Shown here piece by piece: positions 13,929 to 20,077 of a DNA stretch of 20,077 nucleotides. This DNA comes from DASYDU01 sp036499445 (lineage in GTDB: Bacteria > Planctomycetota > Planctomycetia > Pirellulales > Lacipirellulaceae), in assembly GCA_036499445.1 (NCBI GenBank), contig DASYDU010000198.1, forward strand, positions 1-20,077, written 5' to 3'. The notes beneath the pieces were generated by a model. It was not told the DNA's origin and searched no databases. It saw nothing but the letters and a program-made list of their open reading frames with translations. Positions within the stretch are counted from its first letter, which is position 1; the number at the start of each line of letters is the position of its first letter. The position numbers were made by a program, and so were the translations under genes.

Positions 13929-16459
13929 TTCCACACCTCCAAAACGCCGCTTGGCTTGCGATTCCATTGGTTGTTACGAGCGCCGCGTCGCTCCAGCCGC
14001 GGCCGGCACGCGCCGAGACTGGCTACGATGCGTGGCTCCGTTACGCCCCGATTGAAGACGCCGCAGTCCGAGCCAAATACGACCAACTTCCCAGCATGGT
14101 CGTCCCTGTTGGTGAATCGCCGTTGTTGAAGTCCGCTAGCGACGAGCTCAGCCGCGGCATTCATGGCATGCTGGGTCGCTCGCCTCAACCCGGGCAAGTG
14201 AGCGCGATTGTGTTGGGCACGTTCGATCGAGTGAAGGCAGCTTTTCCGGCGATTGGCGAAACGCCGACGCTCACGGAAGACGGCTATTGGCTCAAGAGCG
14301 TAGACCTCGATAACAAGAACTACCTCTTTATTGCAGCGCCGAACGACCGCGGCGTCCTGTACGGTGCGTTCGCACTGCTGCGGATGATTGCTCTCCAGCA
14401 ACCGATCGCCGACCTCGACGTCAAGAGTGAGCCCTTCGCCCCAGTCCGCTTTCTCAATCACTGGGACAACTGCGACGGCACCATCGAGCGCGGCTACGCC
14501 GGGAAATCGATCTTTTGGGACCATGGCCATGTCACCAGCGACCTCGACCGAGTGCGCGACTATGCCCGCTTGATGGCCTCGCTCGGCATCAACGGCTGCT
14601 CGATCAACAATGTCAACGCAGACCCGCACGTCGTCGGCCCTCTGCTGCCCGAGGTTGTCAAAATTGCCGACACGTTTCGGCCGTGGGGCGTGAAACTTTT
14701 GCTGTCGCTCGATTTCGCCAGCCCGCGGCGGATTGGCGGTATCGAGACTTTCGATCCGCTCGATCCGGGAGCCGTGAAATTCTGGCAGGATAAGGTGAAC
14801 GAGGTCTACCAAGCGGTGCCCGATTTGGCTGGCTTTGTGCTCAAGGCCGATTCGGAAGGTCGGCTCGGTCCCTCGGAATATGGGCGGACGCACGCCGACG
14901 CCGCCAATGTGATTGCCCGAGCGCTCAAGCCGCATGGCGGAATGCTGTTCTACCGCGGCTTCGTCTACAACAATCATCTGGACTGGAACGATCCAAAGGC
15001 CGATCGTGCGAAGGCTGCCTACGACAATTTCCACAAACTGGACGGCACGTTCGACGACAACGTCATTATCCAGATAAAGCATGGGCCGATCGATTTTCAG
15101 GTCCGCGAGCCGGCCTCGCCGCTGTTTGGCGGCCTGGAGAAGACCAATCAGGCGATCGAGCTTCAAATCACACAAGAGTATCTCGGCCAGCAGCGGCACC
15201 TTTGCTACGTCGTGCCGATGTGGAAGACCGCGCTCGACTTCGACATGCACGCCAGCGGAGACGCCGCGACTCCGGTTAAGGACTTGGTCGCCGGCAAAAC
15301 GTTTAAGCGACCGCTCGGCGGCTTTGTCGGCGTGTCGAACGTCGGCCGCGACACCAACTGGCTCGGCCATCATCTGGCGATGGCGAATCTTTACGGCTTC
15401 GGCCGGCTGGCGTGGAATCCGAATTTGACGAGCCAGGAGATCGCCGAGGAATGGACCAAGCAAACGTTTGGCGGAGACAAGGCGGTCGTCGCTACGATCG
15501 TCGACATGCTCTGCCGGTCGTGGAGCATCTATGAGAACTACTCCGGTCCACTGGGCGCGCTGACGATGACGAACCTGCAAGGTCCCCATTACGGGCCCGG
15601 CGTAGAAACGTCGGAACGAAACGGCTGGGGGCATTGGCATCGGGCGGACGACAAGGGAATGGGAATGGACCGCACGGTGGCGACGGGCACCGGCTACATC
15701 GGCCAATACTCGCCGCCGGTCGCCGCGAGGTTTGAATCGCTTGACACTTGCCCGGACGAGGAGCTGCTCTTCATGCACCACGTCCCGTACACGCACGTGC
15801 TCCACTCCGGCGAGACAGTGATCCAGCACATCTACGACTCGCATTATCAAGGAGCGGAGGATGCCGCGGGACTGGTCGACGAGTGGAAGACGCTCAAGGG
15901 AAAAATCGACGACCAGCGCTATCAGGAAGTGCTCGACCGACTGACGTATCAAGCCGGGCACGCACAGGTGTGGCGCGATGCGTTTTGCCAGTGGTTTTTG
16001 AAGCTCTCCGGTGTTCCGGATGAAAAAGGTCGGGCGGGTCACTATCCAAATCGGATCGAGGCCGAGGCGATGCAAATGGACGGCTACGAGCCGCTGGACA
16101 TCAAGCCGTGGGAAACGGCTTCGGACGGCAAAGCCGCAGCCTGTACGAGCAAGGAGGGCCACGGGTCGCTCCGCTTCAAATATCAGGGACCGCAGGGCAA
16201 ATACGATCTCCAATGGATGTATTTCGATCAGCGCGATTGGGCCGCGAAATTCAAACTGAGCGTGGCAGATCAAGTGGTCGACGAGTGGACGGCCGACTGG
16301 AAGTCGCCGGACAATCGGGCGAACGGCGATACTGCCGTGCGGCACACGACGGCGGGCGTCGAGCTCAATACCGGTGACGAAATCCGGCTCGACGGCACGG
16401 CCGATGGCAACGAACTGGCCTCGGTCGACTACGTCGAAATTGTGCCGGCCGCAAAGTGA
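13925..16459 (+). CDS. aguA: secreted GH67 alpha-glucuronidase with C-terminal extra domain
   Basis: An 844-residue glycoside hydrolase family 67 enzyme that removes (4-O-methyl)glucuronate from the ends of aldouronic acids released from glucuronoxylan. A signal peptide ends near ARA at residue 30. The family blocks GYDAWLRY, FLNHWDNCDGTIERGY, INGCSINNVNA and KADSEG are present. The acid/base candidates are E311 (KADSEG), D390 (HGPIDFQ) and E418 (TQEYLG); the 28-residue gap between the last two equals that in characterised GH67 enzymes. Residues about 705-844 go beyond the usual GH67 end and contain RIEAEAM and GNELASVDYVEI, suggesting a carbohydrate-binding beta-sandwich. The start overlaps the uxuA stop (ATGA). 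It converges on the GH51 gene with 6 nt between stops. Confidence 0.94.
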   Translation: MIPHLQNAAWLAIPLVVTSAASLQPRPARAETGYDAWLRYAPIEDAAVRAKYDQLPSMVVPVGESPLLKSASDELSRGIHGMLGRSPQPGQVSAIVLGTFDRVKAAFPAIGETPTLTEDGYWLKSVDLDNKNYLFIAAPNDRGVLYGAFALLRMIALQQPIADLDVKSEPFAPVRFLNHWDNCDGTIERGYAGKSIFWDHGHVTSDLDRVRDYARLMASLGINGCSINNVNADPHVVGPLLPEVVKIADTFRPWGVKLLLSLDFASPRRIGGIETFDPLDPGAVKFWQDKVNEVYQAVPDLAGFVLKADSEGRLGPSEYGRTHADAANVIARALKPHGGMLFYRGFVYNNHLDWNDPKADRAKAAYDNFHKLDGTFDDNVIIQIKHGPIDFQVREPASPLFGGLEKTNQAIELQITQEYLGQQRHLCYVVPMWKTALDFDMHASGDAATPVKDLVAGKTFKRPLGGFVGVSNVGRDTNWLGHHLAMANLYGFGRLAWNPNLTSQEIAEEWTKQTFGGDKAVVATIVDMLCRSWSIYENYSGPLGALTMTNLQGPHYGPGVETSERNGWGHWHRADDKGMGMDRTVATGTGYIGQYSPPVAARFESLDTCPDEELLFMHHVPYTHVLHSGETVIQHIYDSHYQGAEDAAGLVDEWKTLKGKIDDQRYQEVLDRLTYQAGHAQVWRDAFCQWFLKLSGVPDEKGRAGHYPNRIEAEAMQMDGYEPLDIKPWETASDGKAAACTSKEGHGSLRFKYQGPQGKYDLQWMYFDQRDWAAKFKLSVADQVVDEWTADWKSPDNRANGDTAVRHTTAGVELNTGDEIRLDGTADGNELASVDYVEIVPAAK

Positions 16460-16465
16460 CACCGC

Positions 16466-18457
16466 CTATTTGAGCGGCAGACGATAGACGCTCGCGCTAT
16501 AGCCTGGCACTGTCAGGTTGCCGCCAAATGCAACGTTTGTCTCTGCCTTGACGCCGACCAGCTGTTTGTCGACAGAGTTAAAGGCCAACGGGTCATCGCC
16601 GGCAATTCGCCAGACATTTGCCTTGTCGCCGACTGCGAGCCCCGCGAGATCGACGTGGATCGTTTGGGGTGTGGCGTTGGGATTCACGACGCCGATCGTG
16701 AGCGTTTTGCCATCTTCGGTTTTCGCGGCCGCAACGTCGAGCGACCCATCCGCCTGATTCCCGCTGACGGCAAGCGGCAACGTGCCAAATTGAGCGCGAT
16801 ACAGCATGAGCGGCATCGCAGTCGTATCGAGGAAAGCGGCCGTCTTGGTCGTCTTGATGCAGCCGATGACATTCACGGTCTGGGCATAGTGGGCCATGTG
16901 GATGATGTCGCTGTTGCGGAAGTATTCGTGCAGCCCGGCCGCGATGCCGAGCGCGTCGCGCAGTCGATAGACGCAGCCCAATTCGCCGTACTCGTAGGGC
17001 TCGTACCAGTAGTTCCATTCGTCCATCGCGATTGGGATGGTGCGGCCATTGAGATTCGGCAAGCCGGCTTGCAGTTTGCGATGCCCGTCGGCCTTGCCGC
17101 GGATGGCATTGACGATCTGCGCGACGTGGGCTGCGACGTCGTCCTTCGGCGAGCGGATGTAGAAGTGCTCGGAGATGAGATCCATGTTGTCGGCGCTATC
17201 CTGGAGCATGCCCTCGGACCAGCCGCGTTCGGGGCCGTCGCCCCGTCGGCCGCCGCGGCTCCGCGTATTGAGGTCGCCCGACCCGATCAGCACCAGCGAC
17301 GGGTCGACTTTGTGCATCGCGGTCGCGACCTGGTTGTGCTTCTGGGCGTATTGATCGAGTCGCATGAAACCGAGCTGCCAGACGCCGAACATTTCGTTGC
17401 CGACGCACCAGTATTTGACGGCGTACGGCTGGTCATGGCCGTTCTTTTTCCGCCAGGAGCCGCCGATCGTGTCGGGCGAGGCGTTGCAATACTCGACTTC
17501 TTGAGCGGCGGAATAGGCGTCGCCAAAGCCGGTGTTGACGGCGATCATCGGCTCGGCGTGGACCTCGCGGCAGAAGTCGATAAACTCGTCGATGCCGACG
17601 TCGTTGTGCTCGACGCCCGTCCAAGCTGGATTGCGACGGGGCGGGCGGCGATCGCGGGGGCCGATGCCGTCTCGCCATTCGTAGCCGCTGACAAAGTTTC
17701 CGCCGGGCCAGCGGTAGCCAGTGGCATTGAGCTGCTTAAGCAAAGCGAGCGTGTCGGCCCGCATGCCGCGGACGTTGTCTGCGGGCATTAGCGAGAGCGT
17801 ACCAATCAGGCAGGGGCCGCCGCTCGCGTGAATCTCCAGTCGGCCATGATCGGTTGCGGCGCCGGAAGTGAACTTGAACGGATACAGTTTGTAATCTGCG
17901 CCGATGTCCTTGATTGAAACGGTTTGGCGATCGGAGGGCGCGTCGCCCCACGCAAGCGCCACGTCTACGTTGGCTTTGGCGTCGGGCGATTTGAGCCAGA
18001 TGTAGCCGTTGTAATCTTTGCCGGCGACAAGGCCCAAGTCGTTTTGCCGGATGCCGCTGTCGGCAGCGAGTTGCGGCGAATGGTCGCCGACGAAGGGTTT
18101 CTCCTTGATCATCGTCACCGAGCCGGCCGGGCCGACGACTTCCCAGGGCGACGCGCCGACGACCGGGAACTTGGTGTCTTTCAGGGTGCGATACGGATCG
18201 TACTTGTCGGTGATCGGGAAGTAGAACTTGCGGTCTTCGAGCATCTCAGCCCAGATGCCGCCGTAGATCGAGCGGCCGAGGTGCTCGATGAACTGGCTAT
18301 AGATAAATGGGCTGATCGGCGAGCCGGGATGGGCGGCGTCGATCGTGACGGAAATCTGGGCGGCGGCCGGCGCATCGGCAGCGCGAGCGTCGCCCGCCGC
18401 GGTGCTCGCGGCGAAGGAGAGGAACAGGGCAAACCAGGCGAAGCTGTGAATTTTCAT
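16466..18457 (-). CDS. secreted GH51 alpha-L-arabinofuranosidase
   Basis: A 663-residue glycoside hydrolase family 51 enzyme that releases L-arabinofuranose from arabinoxylan or arabinan. A signal peptide starts MKIHSFAWFALFLSF and ends near ARAADA. The N-terminal beta-sandwich (about 40-230, with SQFIEHLGRSIYGGIWAEML) precedes a TIM barrel containing WPGGNFVSGYEWRDGIGPR. The acid/base is E355 in YWCVGNEMFG and the nucleophile is E480 in IAMDEWNYWY. A C-terminal beta domain ends at YSASVYRLPLK. The ATG at 18455-18457 is chosen because it opens the signal peptide; an ATG at 18466 and a GTG at 18493 are possible. It stands alone on the minus strand, opposite the uronate operon, with its own upstream palindrome. 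Confidence 0.94.
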   Translation of the reverse strand: MKIHSFAWFALFLSFAASTAAGDARAADAPAAAQISVTIDAAHPGSPISPFIYSQFIEHLGRSIYGGIWAEMLEDRKFYFPITDKYDPYRTLKDTKFPVVGASPWEVVGPAGSVTMIKEKPFVGDHSPQLAADSGIRQNDLGLVAGKDYNGYIWLKSPDAKANVDVALAWGDAPSDRQTVSIKDIGADYKLYPFKFTSGAATDHGRLEIHASGGPCLIGTLSLMPADNVRGMRADTLALLKQLNATGYRWPGGNFVSGYEWRDGIGPRDRRPPRRNPAWTGVEHNDVGIDEFIDFCREVHAEPMIAVNTGFGDAYSAAQEVEYCNASPDTIGGSWRKKNGHDQPYAVKYWCVGNEMFGVWQLGFMRLDQYAQKHNQVATAMHKVDPSLVLIGSGDLNTRSRGGRRGDGPERGWSEGMLQDSADNMDLISEHFYIRSPKDDVAAHVAQIVNAIRGKADGHRKLQAGLPNLNGRTIPIAMDEWNYWYEPYEYGELGCVYRLRDALGIAAGLHEYFRNSDIIHMAHYAQTVNVIGCIKTTKTAAFLDTTAMPLMLYRAQFGTLPLAVSGNQADGSLDVAAAKTEDGKTLTIGVVNPNATPQTIHVDLAGLAVGDKANVWRIAGDDPLAFNSVDKQLVGVKAETNVAFGGNLTVPGYSASVYRLPLK

Positions 18458-18483
18458 ATCGCCCATCGTATCCAGTTCATTGC

Positions 18484-18506
18484 TTGATTTCACTAGTGCC
18501 TATCAA
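18484..18506. promoter_or_regulatory. composite palindrome upstream of the GH51 gene
   Basis: The perfect 8-bp palindrome CACTAGTG (18491-18498) is flanked by TTGAT (18484-18488) and ATCAA (18502-18506), inverted copies offset by one base. It lies 27-49 nt before the GH51 start. The half-site CACTA/TAGTG also occurs in the inverted repeat before the transporter gene. Confidence 0.35.
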
Positions 18507-18540
18507 AATCTGGCCGCTTTTTCTGCTCGGCTGGCCGAAC

Positions 18541-18578
18541 GGGACAAGTTTTCTTCGAAGGGGACCGGTTTTTTGCGG
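18541..18578. repeat. imperfect tandem repeat GGGACNNGTTTT
   Basis: Two 17-bp copies starting at 18541 and 18562 agree at 13 of 17 positions with a 21-bp period. A third partial copy, GACCGGCTTTTT, is at 18644-18655. Confidence 0.5.
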
Positions 18579-18715
18579 GTGGCCCTAGCAGGTCTTCCTT
18601 TCTTTTTTGACGGGAGCAAACGATCAACGGGATCGTCACAATCGACCGGCTTTTTCATCAGGGAGAGTCCAGGAAAACAAAGGGGCGGGATTTCTAATTG
18701 CTGATTTCTGATTTT

Positions 18716-18730
18716 AGAGCGAGTCGCTCT
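18716..18730. repeat. perfect inverted repeat AGAGCGA-G-TCGCTCT
   Basis: Seven-base arms are inverted around a single central base, next to a doubled CTGATTT. The one-base centre makes a duplex-binding site more likely than an RNA hairpin. Confidence 0.5.
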
Positions 18731-18887
18731 GACATTTTGGTGGACGATCCCCCACTTTTTTTTCAATCGATTCGACGAATTAAGGGCTTCACATTTGTAA
18801 TACTGCTTCGGGGCACATGACCAACCCGTTTGTCCGTGGCCAGTTGAGTTCGGTGACTTCATTTATTGCGACGGACAATTGACCAAG

Positions 18888-18900
18888 GACAACTGACGAC
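18888..18900 (+). repeat. second copy of GACAACTGACGAC-type repeat
   Basis: GACAACTGACGAC contains the exact decamer AACTGACGAC seen at 9565-9574 and is surrounded by related units (GGACAATTGAC, GACGGACGAC). Confidence 0.45.
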
Positions 18901-18911
18901 GGACGACAATC

Positions 18912-18932
18912 AAAAAAAGAGGTGATCACCTC
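18912..18932 (-). terminator. possible minus-strand intrinsic terminator
   Basis: The perfect palindrome GAGGTGATCACCTC (18919-18932) is followed, reading the minus strand, by seven T (18918-18912). A 5-bp stem with a GATC loop could form. The stem is short, and no minus-strand gene is evident upstream, so termination is uncertain. Confidence 0.3.
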
Positions 18933-19553
18933 CGACCGGCTACGCGCGCCGCGCAAGTCTAAATCCCAGGGGGAGCGCGTAGTCCGACCTCCACGAGCGC
19001 TGCGGAGTGACGAGTGGAGAGCTTGGAACTCGCGGTGCGGTTTAGTTGGCCGCGCTCTGTTCTTCGCTCGCCACTTTCCGCCTCGGATTCGACCTCTAGA
19101 GATTCGCTTCACCGTGGCTACCGTATGCGGGGCTGCGGCTCAAGCGGGGATCCATCGAAAACGAGCGGAACGCGTCACTACCAATCGGCGCTGGCGTGGA
19201 TTCGTCTTAGCACAGGCGGTGGCCCAATTTCAACAAAAATCTGGATACCGGATGCAGGATTCTGGGGCGGTCCGCGAAGCGCTTGGCACGATACCGGGAC
19301 GGAAAGCCGTGACTTCACCCAAAAGCAGTGCCGAGCGCTGCAGCAAATGTTCGGGCGGATGCAAAGCGAATTAATCCGCGCGCTCAAACGGATGGATAAG
19401 CGGCGGTTCCAACACAGCGGTCCGCTTAGAGTTCCCTCATTAAGGCGCTTCCATGATTCAAACGCGAAACACTGCAAAAGCCAGTACTCCCGTCAAGTCG
19501 CCGTGGCTGCTGCCAGTTCAAATAATACCAGCAGTTCCACCCAACTAGGGGGA

Positions 19554-19582
19554 TTGAGCTTTCAATAAATCACGAAAATAAT
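19554..19582 (+). promoter_or_regulatory. predicted promoter for the right-edge secreted protein
   Basis: TTGAGC (19554-19559) is followed after 17 nt by AATAAT (19577-19582), 4/6 and 5/6 matches to the sigma70 consensus, in a locally AT-rich stretch. Transcription would start near 19589, leaving an 80-nt leader. Confidence 0.4.
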
Positions 19583-19598
19583 GGATATTTTGGGCGAA

Positions 19599-19615
19599 TC
19601 TCGCTCTTCGTGAGA
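19599..19615 (+). repeat. leader hairpin
   Basis: TCTCGC (19599-19604) and GTGAGA (19610-19615) pair across a 5-nt loop with one G-U pair. The hairpin falls in the predicted leader of the right-edge gene and may stabilise the mRNA. Confidence 0.3.
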
Positions 19616-19658
19616 GGCTGCTTTCCGGAGCAACAGCATTCCTCTTTTCACTGCCGAT

Positions 19659-19663
19659 AGGAG
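19659..19663 (+). promoter_or_regulatory. Shine-Dalgarno site of the right-edge gene
   Basis: AGGAG is 5 nt before the ATG at 19669. It is one of the few strong ribosome sites in the window and fixes this start. Confidence 0.65.
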
Positions 19664-19668
19664 CCCGC

Positions 19669-20077
19669 ATGCGACGTTTCGCAACTTTATTGCTGATCAC
19701 TGCCGCGTTTTGCGTCATTGTTTCAACTGCACAAGCCGCGCCCCCATCTCTCTCTGGCACAGTCACCGCGAATTTCTTCTATCATCCCGACATTCCGGAA
19801 ATCCCGGGCGACCAAAGTTATTGGTCGTGGAACGGTGCGACGGGCAGCCTGACGTTGTCGATTCCTTCGGTCATCGATACGACTATCAATCCGTCGATGA
19901 TCGGCCCGACGCCACTCAACTGGTCCAACTCAAACAACTGGACACAGCCAGCACTCGACACGAGCGGCGTTTTGATCGGCCAGTCGGGCGACGGTTCGTT
20001 CACGGCCACGGTCAATTACGGTTCGGCCACGTTGGATGTGTTCCGCGGATTCGGTCCGCGGGAGGACGCTCAGACAT
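19669..20077 (+). CDS. secreted protein of unknown function, N-terminal part
   Basis: The first 136 codons of a gene running off the right edge. It opens with a clear signal peptide (MRRFATLLLITAAFCVIVST, cleavage probably after AQA at residue 23). The visible mature part is rich in Ser, Thr, Asn and Gly with little charge, including SYWSWNGATGSLTLSIPS and GDGSFTATVNYGSATLDVF, which looks like beta-structure of a surface or exported protein. Such N-termini are common in planctomycete PEP-CTERM proteins, but the sorting signal would lie at the unseen C-terminus, so I do not assign it. Start, ribosome site and promoter-like sequence agree with a real gene, and the frame is open to the window end. 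Confidence 0.82.
   Translation, partial: MRRFATLLLITAAFCVIVSTAQAAPPSLSGTVTANFFYHPDIPEIPGDQSYWSWNGATGSLTLSIPSVIDTTINPSMIGPTPLNWSNSNNWTQPALDTSGVLIGQSGDGSFTATVNYGSATLDVFRGFGPREDAQT

Larger units (their letters stand above)
18507..19553. other. about 1 kb apparently non-coding region
   Basis: No convincing gene is seen here. Open frames on both strands lack ribosome sites, family motifs and plausible protein composition. The region contains short tandem repeats, several inverted repeats (for example ACGATC/GATCGT at 18620-18636, GCGGAT/ATCCGC at 19355-19379, TAAGCGG/CCGCTTA at 19397-19428) and repeat words such as a doubled CTGATTT (18701-18714). No tRNA or rRNA was recognised. Confidence 0.6.

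Noticed and set aside
13916..16462. 848-codon open frame on the minus strand opposite the GH67 gene
   Set aside because: The plus-strand GH67 enzyme is unmistakable; the antisense frame has no family motif and is rich in Arg, His and Val, as expected for the shadow of a GC-rich gene.
18503..18862. Minus-strand frame of 119 codons upstream of the GH51 gene
   Set aside because: It reads through short tandem repeats, lacks a ribosome site and has a Lys/Arg/Pro composition without motifs.
18924..18933. GATCACCTCC, identical to the 3' end of 16S rRNA
   Set aside because: No other 16S sequence is next to it; the match is explained by the palindrome GAGGTGATCACCTC.
19284..19290. TGGCACG, resembling the -24 element of a sigma54 promoter
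   Set aside because: The -12 element TTGC is missing at the required distance (CGGG is found) and it is nearly 400 nt from the next start.
18922..19568. Plus-strand frames (18922-19374 and 19014-19568) in the repeat-rich interval
   Set aside because: The two overlap in different frames, neither has a Shine-Dalgarno or a recognisable motif, and both are unusually rich in Ser and Arg. A decayed gene cannot be excluded.
1..20077. CRISPR arrays, tRNA/rRNA genes, insertion sequences, riboswitches
   Set aside because: No regularly spaced repeats, TPsiC-like GGTTCGAATCC arms, transposase sequence or known aptamer core was recognised by eye; tRNAscan-SE and Infernal could not be run.

Overview
The window looks like a chromosomal segment of a planctomycete, probably of the Pirellulales type. 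This is inferred from the GC-rich coding DNA, weak or absent Shine-Dalgarno sites at most starts, a Tat-exported Gfo/Idh/MocA oxidoreductase, a soluble Ser/Thr kinase, short dispersed intergenic repeats, and genes for plant-polysaccharide breakdown. No rRNA, tRNA, CRISPR array, transposase or phage gene was found.

Positions 1-2950 (minus strand) hold an iron-sulfur block: a SufR-type repressor, then nuoB (complex I subunit carrying cluster N2), sufC, and the N-terminal third of sufB, which runs off the left edge. The genes are 51-73 nt apart and read like one operon. A nearly identical 11-bp motif lies upstream of both sufR and nuoB and is a candidate SufR operator. A small DUF2721-type membrane protein is divergent from sufR.

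Positions 3400-8410 are all minus strand: a DusB-like tRNA-dihydrouridine synthase, a secreted low-complexity protein of unknown function, a Ser/Thr kinase, and a D-2-hydroxyacid dehydrogenase. The last shares a 64-bp divergent promoter region, containing an imperfect 25-bp palindrome, with the rightward genes.

Positions 8470-18460 form a sugar and uronate region. It has a DoxX-like membrane protein with a long exported insert carrying two CpxP/Spy-like LTxxQ motifs, and a Tat-exported Gfo/Idh/MocA oxidoreductase. Next comes a tight trio: an ACS/ExuT-like MFS transporter, mannonate dehydratase, and secreted GH67 alpha-glucuronidase. A GH51 alpha-L-arabinofuranosidase converges on the trio. 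Together these fit removal of (methyl)glucuronate and arabinose side chains from glucuronoarabinoxylan, uptake of the uronate, and its dehydration toward 2-keto-3-deoxygluconate. The isomerase, oxidoreductase, KDG kinase and aldolase of the classical pathway are not in the window.

Positions 18458-19668 are about 1.2 kb without a convincing gene, holding inverted repeats, short dispersed repeats and a promoter. The window ends inside a gene for a secreted protein of unknown function. The strongest candidates for something new are the DoxX/LTxxQ fusion, nuoB inside a SufR-suf operon with a shared motif, and the nested repeats in front of the uronate transporter.
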